Shown here piece by piece: positions 5,761-6,531 of a DNA stretch of 6,531 nt. The DNA comes from Planctomycetales bacterium 4484_123 (GTDB lineage Bacteria > Planctomycetota > Phycisphaerae > SM23-33): positions 1-6,531 of the forward strand of contig MVCS01000080.1 in the NCBI GenBank assembly GCA_002049885.1, read 5' to 3'. The position numbers and the translations under genes are program-made. The first letter of the stretch is position 1, and the number at the start of each line of letters is the position of its first letter. The notes beneath the pieces were generated by a model that did no database searches, was not told where the DNA came from, and saw only the letters and a program-made list of their open reading frames with translations.

Positions 5761-6531
5761 GTGAGACGGCACTCTGCACACATCGTTATTGCGGTCCTGG
5801 CAGCCTCCTGGCTGGCCAGCACGCTGGCCGCCAGGCCGGCAGCACCGCCGGTGGAACTGCCCGCCCTGGCGGAGGTCTCCGCCTCCGAGAATTGGAAGTT
5901 CAGCACCGACGAGGGACAGACCTGGTCGTCCCGGCCGCCGACCGTCCGCGGCGGGCACAAGGCCGTCATCGTGGCCCGGACGACCTTCGACATCGCCAAG
6001 CCCGACCGCTGTCCTTACTGGACGCTGGACCACGCCCTGTATCCCAAGATGCGGATGAGCTTCCGACTGAACGATCAGCCCTTGCCTCTGCCGCTGGCCG
6101 GCATGCGGTACAGGATCGTCACCGCCATACCCGCCGAGGCCCTCCGCCGCGGCCGAAACGTCCTTACCGCCCGCATCACCATCGACCGCCGGCCACCACG
6201 GTGGGACCGCCGGCGGGTCATGAAGCCCTTCACCATCCCCCTGCCGCGCCGGGCTCGATTCCTCGTGCCCAGGCTGCGCTTCCAGACCGGCCCCATCCTG
6301 GGCGCCTTCGGGCCGGACTACTGGACCGTCACCTGCCGGCTCAACCTGCCCGGGCAGGTCAAACTCATCTACACGCTCCAGCCCGCGTCGGCGGCACCGC
6401 CCCGGCCCCTGCGCCGGCGGCGCCCGGCCGACGAGCCCACCCCGGCCCCAGCCCAGCCGGCAGGGCCGCAGAAGGTCCATACAGCCAGCTCCACCAAGCC
6501 GGGCCTGTACCACCGCTTCCGCGTCCCCCGG
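5761..6531 (+). CDS. Exported protein, possible N-terminal part of a purple-acid-phosphatase-like metallophosphoesterase
   Basis: The frame runs from a GTG at 5761 to the window edge without a stop (257 residues), so the C-terminus is missing. The GTG is supported by AAAGGA eight bases upstream and by a type I signal peptide beginning there: RRH, a hydrophobic run at about 8-24, and likely cleavage after LAA at about 24. Residues about 42-142 resemble a beta-sandwich of galactose-binding type (WKFSTDEGQTW, FRLNDQPLPLPL, an IPAEALRRGRNVLTARI edge). Residues about 173-206 (FQTGPILGAFGPDYWTVTC, then a Leu-Pro-rich strand) resemble the fibronectin-like domain that precedes the catalytic domain in purple-acid-phosphatase-like enzymes. 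A Pro/Arg-rich insert (about 210-240) interrupts it before LYHRFRVP. The catalytic domain would be outside the window, so the enzymatic call is tentative; export is firmer. The likely location is the periplasm or cell surface. Confidence 0.7.
   Translation, partial: MRRHSAHIVIAVLAASWLASTLAARPAAPPVELPALAEVSASENWKFSTDEGQTWSSRPPTVRGGHKAVIVARTTFDIAKPDRCPYWTLDHALYPKMRMSFRLNDQPLPLPLAGMRYRIVTAIPAEALRRGRNVLTARITIDRRPPRWDRRRVMKPFTIPLPRRARFLVPRLRFQTGPILGAFGPDYWTVTCRLNLPGQVKLIYTLQPASAAPPRPLRRRRPADEPTPAPAQPAGPQKVHTASSTKPGLYHRFRVPR

Noticed and set aside
5731..6513. A 260-codon minus-strand frame opposite the exported protein
   Set aside because: The plus frame has a ribosome site and signal peptide at its start. 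The minus translation is Gly/Arg-rich without any domain signal.

Overview
The window is GC-rich bacterial DNA with little intergenic space, Gram-negative-like gene content and signs of both Shine-Dalgarno-led and weak or absent ribosome sites. The very high third-position GC, the large PAS/GAF signalling protein and the secreted protein that looks like the front of a purple-acid-phosphatase-type enzyme would fit a Planctomycetota (Phycisphaerae-like) genome. That placement is an inference from style, not from a marker gene.

Layout. On the minus strand, bases 1-1926 encode a cytoplasmic multi-domain sensor (coiled coil-PAS-GAF-PAS-GAF) that runs off the left edge before its output domain. A 199-base divergent spacer separates it from a plus-strand GT-B fold glycosyltransferase-like protein (2126-3241), which lacks the usual donor-binding residues. 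After an 81-base convergent gap comes a minus-strand cluster, read right to left: pdxJ (5615-4881), a DUF4258 putative toxin (4791-4480), a YgiT/MqsA-type zinc-finger antitoxin (4483-4235) and dapA (4213-3323). A second divergent spacer (5616-5760) separates pdxJ from a plus-strand exported protein that is cut by the right edge.

How the genes fit together. pdxJ (vitamin B6 ring formation) and dapA (first committed step to diaminopimelate and lysine) are ordinary biosynthetic genes. The unusual part is the two-gene toxin-antitoxin-like unit between them. The toxin starts 89 bases after pdxJ, toxin and antitoxin overlap by 4 bases (ATGA), and the antitoxin stop lies 21 bases before the dapA start, so dapA probably shares a transcript with the module. 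The sensor and the glycosyltransferase-like gene are divergently arranged and need not be functionally linked.

No rRNA, tRNA, CRISPR array, insertion sequence or phage gene was seen. No stretch longer than about 200 bases lacks a gene. I did not find a clearly new defence or mobile system. The points most worth a second look are the embedded toxin-antitoxin pair, the glycosyltransferase with substituted catalytic positions, and the internally duplicated sensor.
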